Positions 61,944-64,000 of a stretch of 64,000 nucleotides of DNA are shown piece by piece. Position 1 is the first letter of the stretch, and each line of letters begins with the position of its first letter. The DNA lies in assembly GCA_934131175.1 (NCBI GenBank), contig CAKOZD010000003.1, positions 1-64,000 on the forward strand. Reading direction: 5' to 3'. The notes below the pieces were generated by a model, which saw only the letters and a program-made list of their open reading frames with translations, did no database searches and was not told the origin of the DNA. The DNA is from an uncultured Bacilli bacterium (GTDB taxonomy: Bacteria > Bacillota_I > Bacilli_A > RF39 > UBA660). The position numbers and the translations under genes are program-made.

Positions 61944-63128
61944 TTATAATAAATCTGAAAATTCATTATTAACTACATCATTTACTTGAATAGTATTTAA
62001 TGAGTCAACTGCTTCATTTATTAATCTCTCATAATCAAATTTATTTTCTTCTTTCACTGCAGTTTCAATTTTCGGATTAATTGCTGGATGTTTTGGAACA
62101 AATACTGTACAACAATCTTCATATGGTAAAATACTTGTTTCATATGTATCTATTTTTCTAGCAATATCCATTATTTCTAACTTGTCAAGACAAGCAACAG
62201 GTCTAATAACTGGCATATTAGTAACACTATTAATAACACTCATACTTGTTAAAGTTTGACTAGCAACTTGTCCTACACTTTCTCCATTTATAATTGCAAG
62301 TCCATTATATTTAGTAGCCAATTTTTCCATTATTCTATACATCATACGACGCATAATTGTTATACAGTAATCTTCTCTACAATTTTTATAAATTTCTTCT
62401 TGAATCGGCGTAAAATTAACTATATGAAGATTAATATGATTAGTATAACTTGATAACTTTCTACATAAAGTAATTACTTTTTCACGAGCCTCTAAACTAG
62501 TATGTGGAATAGCCTCAAAATAAACAGCATCTATTACAATTCCACGTTTCATTGCTAAATAACCAGCAACAGGTGAATCAATCCCCCCTGAAAGCATAAG
62601 CATACCTTTTGGTTGTGTTCCAACAGGATATCCTCCACTTCCATTAAAAGAGTTATAATAAATATAAGTACCATCTTCTCTAATTTCTACTTTTAAAAGT
62701 AAATCTGGATTATGAACATCAACCTTTATATTTGGTATACTCTTAAGAATCATACCACCAAGTATCCTATTTAAATCCCCACTATGTATTGGAAAACGTT
62801 TATCACTTCTTTTAGTCTCAACCTTAAAGGTATTAAAATTAGTATTAGAAACAACTTCCATAACCGTACTTTTAATAGATTCTTCATCACTATCACATAA
62901 ATATGCAATATTAAAAGTATGAATACCAAATACCTTTCCCACTATTTTTACTATATTATCTAAATCTTCATCTTTAAACTTAATAGTCATCTTAGCTCTA
63001 TCTTTATTAATAGAAACATCATACATACTTAATTTAGATTTTACATTATTATACAAAGTATTAATAAAGAAATTACGATTTCCTTTCTTAGTACTCAATT
63101 CACCATATTTTATTAAAATAACTCTCAT
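61944..63128 (-). CDS. thiI: tRNA 4-thiouridine synthase ThiI
   Basis: A 394-aa ThiI: it activates uridine 8 of tRNA with ATP and inserts sulfur, and can feed thiamine synthesis. The N-terminal ferredoxin-like/THUMP region covers about 1-165 (MRVILIKYGELSTKKGNRNF at the start), and the PP-loop is LMLSGGIDSPVAGYLAMKRG. The Cys region YEDCCTVFVPKHP is present. The rhodanese domain of the E. coli form is absent, as in Bacillus. Start is the ATG after TTGGAGGTAGCAGT; the frame is open seven codons more. The sulfur may come from SufS or another desulfurase. Confidence 0.95.
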   Translation of the reverse strand: MRVILIKYGELSTKKGNRNFFINTLYNNVKSKLSMYDVSINKDRAKMTIKFKDEDLDNIVKIVGKVFGIHTFNIAYLCDSDEESIKSTVMEVVSNTNFNTFKVETKRSDKRFPIHSGDLNRILGGMILKSIPNIKVDVHNPDLLLKVEIREDGTYIYYNSFNGSGGYPVGTQPKGMLMLSGGIDSPVAGYLAMKRGIVIDAVYFEAIPHTSLEAREKVITLCRKLSSYTNHINLHIVNFTPIQEEIYKNCREDYCITIMRRMMYRIMEKLATKYNGLAIINGESVGQVASQTLTSMSVINSVTNMPVIRPVACLDKLEIMDIARKIDTYETSILPYEDCCTVFVPKHPAINPKIETAVKEENKFDYERLINEAVDSLNTIQVNDVVNNEFSDLL

Positions 63129-63223
63129 ACTGCTACCTCCAACGTTCATATTTTATCATATAAAAAGAAAAAAAGATATATAAATATAATTAAAATAATT
63201 ATGTAAAGTTATTGTAAAAAATA

Positions 63224-63255
63224 AGTGTTAAATGTCAACAATGTAAATTAACACT
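63224..63255. promoter_or_regulatory. Inverted repeat upstream of lipoprotein promoter
   Basis: AGTGTTAA and TTAACACT form a perfect 8-bp inverted repeat with a 16-bp spacer, ending 3 bases before the -35. This is a good candidate operator; the regulator is unknown. Confidence 0.45.
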
Positions 63256-63258
63256 ATA

Positions 63259-63287
63259 TTGACAAAATATAAATTATATGCTACTAT
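63259..63287 (+). promoter_or_regulatory. Promoter of riboswitch-lipoprotein unit
   Basis: A perfect TTGACA and TACTAT lie 17 bp apart. The start point would be near 63294, just before the structured leader. Confidence 0.75.
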
Positions 63288-63293
63288 ATATAC

Positions 63294-63415
63294 AACTTAA
63301 GAGGGAGTAGTTCCACCTGCAGGTGTAGTAATTCAACTAAACGATTATTAAAAATCTGGATTACTTAAATACATAGAACAAGACTTTTATGATTATTCAT
63401 AAGAGTCTTTTTTTT
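63294..63415 (+). ncRNA. Candidate yybP-ykoY (Mn2+) riboswitch
   Basis: The leader between promoter and lipoprotein holds a 5' element TAAGAGGGAGTAG, close to the conserved GGGGAGTAG start of yybP-ykoY aptamers. A hairpin CACCTGCAGGTG, a stem AGTAATTC / GGATTACT, and ACAAGAC at the 3' side follow. Pairing TAAGAG (63298-63303) with CTTTTA (63384-63389) would close the aptamer. The same CTTTTA is part of the terminator stem 63380-63409, so the two folds exclude each other, as in an ON-type riboswitch. Manganese as ligand follows from family resemblance and is not shown. Confidence 0.55.
63380..63415 (+). terminator. Riboswitch-controlled terminator
   Basis: A 13-bp stem with one G-U (AAGACTTTTATGA / TCATAAGAGTCTT), loop TTAT, followed by eight Ts, ahead of the lipoprotein gene. 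Confidence 0.85.
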
Positions 63416-63451
63416 CATCTTAAGTTAAGAAGGAGAATTAATTAATATAAA

Positions 63452-64000
63452 ATGAGAAATTTAAAAATTTACAAATCAGCTATACCAATTGTTTTAGGAG
63501 CATCATTAGCACTAACAGGATGTAATAAGAAAATGGATTGTCAAGTAGAAGGAGAACATGCTCATAAATATGTAACTGAAAGTGGATTTGAAACATATAG
63601 AAATAGTGAATATGAGCATTTAGAAGATTTAACTTGGACAGATACAACAAAAGAAAATACAGATGAGATAAATGCTTTAACAAATTTTAATCTTATAAGA
63701 ATAGATGAAAATGAAAAAGCTATTGAAAAAAATACAAAAAACGATTTACCATATATGGAATATGAATATAAATATCATTATACAACTTCAGTTATGATTG
63801 GAAAAGTATGGACACAGATTCCACATACAGGATATAAATTTACAAAAGATAAAACTCATAATAACTTAACAGGTAATGTACGTGATGTAACTTATAAGTA
63901 TCAAGCATATAAATTAGTTGTAAATGATAAAGGAAAAATTGAAAAAGTAGCAAGTGAACTTGTCGATGACTTAGATGATATTAAAGATAAATATCCATAT
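63452..64000 (+). CDS. Lipoprotein, cut by window edge
   Basis: At least 183 residues are encoded before the window ends. The lipoprotein signal is MRNLKIYKSAIPIVLGASLA then LTGC, placing the lipidated Cys at 24. The mature part begins NKKMDCQVEGEHAHKYVTES, with a His pair and acidic residues that could bind metal, and continues with Tyr/Lys/Asp-rich sequence (LPYMEYEYKYHYTTSVMIGK). I do not recognise the family. AAGGAG lies about 17 bases before the ATG, farther than usual, with no in-frame start between. The riboswitch-like leader and terminator directly upstream suggest control by metal, so a metal-linked function is plausible. Confidence 0.75.
   Translation, partial: MRNLKIYKSAIPIVLGASLALTGCNKKMDCQVEGEHAHKYVTESGFETYRNSEYEHLEDLTWTDTTKENTDEINALTNFNLIRIDENEKAIEKNTKNDLPYMEYEYKYHYTTSVMIGKVWTQIPHTGYKFTKDKTHNNLTGNVRDVTYKYQAYKLVVNDKGKIEKVASELVDDLDDIKDKYPY

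Noticed and set aside
63480..63683. 67-aa minus-strand frame near the right edge
   Set aside because: It is antisense to the partial lipoprotein gene, which has a signal peptide and lipobox.
1..64000. tRNA or rRNA genes
   Set aside because: No cloverleaf with conserved GTTCGA-type T-loop and no rRNA signature was recognised on either strand.

Overview
This window is strongly AT-rich and looks like a chromosome segment from a low-GC Gram-positive bacterium (Firmicutes, Bacilli side). The gene order matches Bacillus-type synteny in several blocks: ftsY-(ylxM)-ffh, rodZ-pgsA-recA...rny, gpsB-rnpB, recU-ponA-nth-dnaD, and hup...der...spoIVA. The cell should have a full wall, with class A PBP, MurE, D,D-carboxypeptidases, LCP protein and sortase. 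It very probably forms spores: spoIVA, a SpoVIF-family gene, an alpha/beta-type SASP, two YjcZ-like micro-genes and two CotD-like coat genes are present. I cannot name the species; a gut-type lineage related to Erysipelotrichales or Mollicutes is possible but is inference.

Layout. 1-6.3 kb: envelope genes (a truncated PBP5-type carboxypeptidase, a VanY-like carboxypeptidase, and a surface locus of thioester-domain protein, sortase and membrane protein), then nucleoside phosphorylase, a GNAT enzyme and Ssb. 6.3-8.6 kb: sufS-sufU plus a coupled unknown gene. 8.6-14.6 kb: a very acidic coiled-coil protein, a membrane-anchored unknown, two YjcZ micro-genes, PrsA, RecX and RpoZ. 14.6-20.8 kb: a broken CotD-like gene, Fic, an MgtA-type ATPase, an orphan large serine recombinase with a coupled 33-aa ORF, a second CotD-like gene and an unknown. 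20.8-27 kb: the SRP cluster (ffh, HerA-like ATPase, ylxM, ftsY) and mgtC. 27-35.6 kb: RNase J, a DUF1016-type remnant, RNase Y, MurE, RecA, PgsA, RodZ-like, RNase P RNA and GpsB. 35.7-43.4 kb: recU-ponA, dnaD-nth, an Asn-rich membrane protein, cca and HU. 43.5-55 kb: unknown membrane proteins, Der, SpoVIF, a zinc-ribbon membrane protein, two polytopic glycosyltransferases, LCP and SpoIVA. 55-64 kb: EngB, NrnA, two acetate kinase homologues (one lacking active-site residues), a HipA-fold kinase with a small overlapping partner, SASP, ThiI, and a riboswitch-like leader before a lipoprotein cut by the window edge.

Most transcription units end in clear intrinsic terminators, many shared between convergent genes. 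Several starts were moved downstream of the longest open frame to fit the ribosome binding site or family alignment. The best leads for something new are the thioester-protein/sortase locus, the HipA-like kinase pair, the divergent AckA paralogue, the HerA-like ATPase with HNPALDF repeats, the hairpin hiding the spoVIF ribosome binding site, and the metal-type riboswitch candidate upstream of the terminal lipoprotein. No CRISPR array, tRNA, rRNA, prophage or complete transposon was seen.
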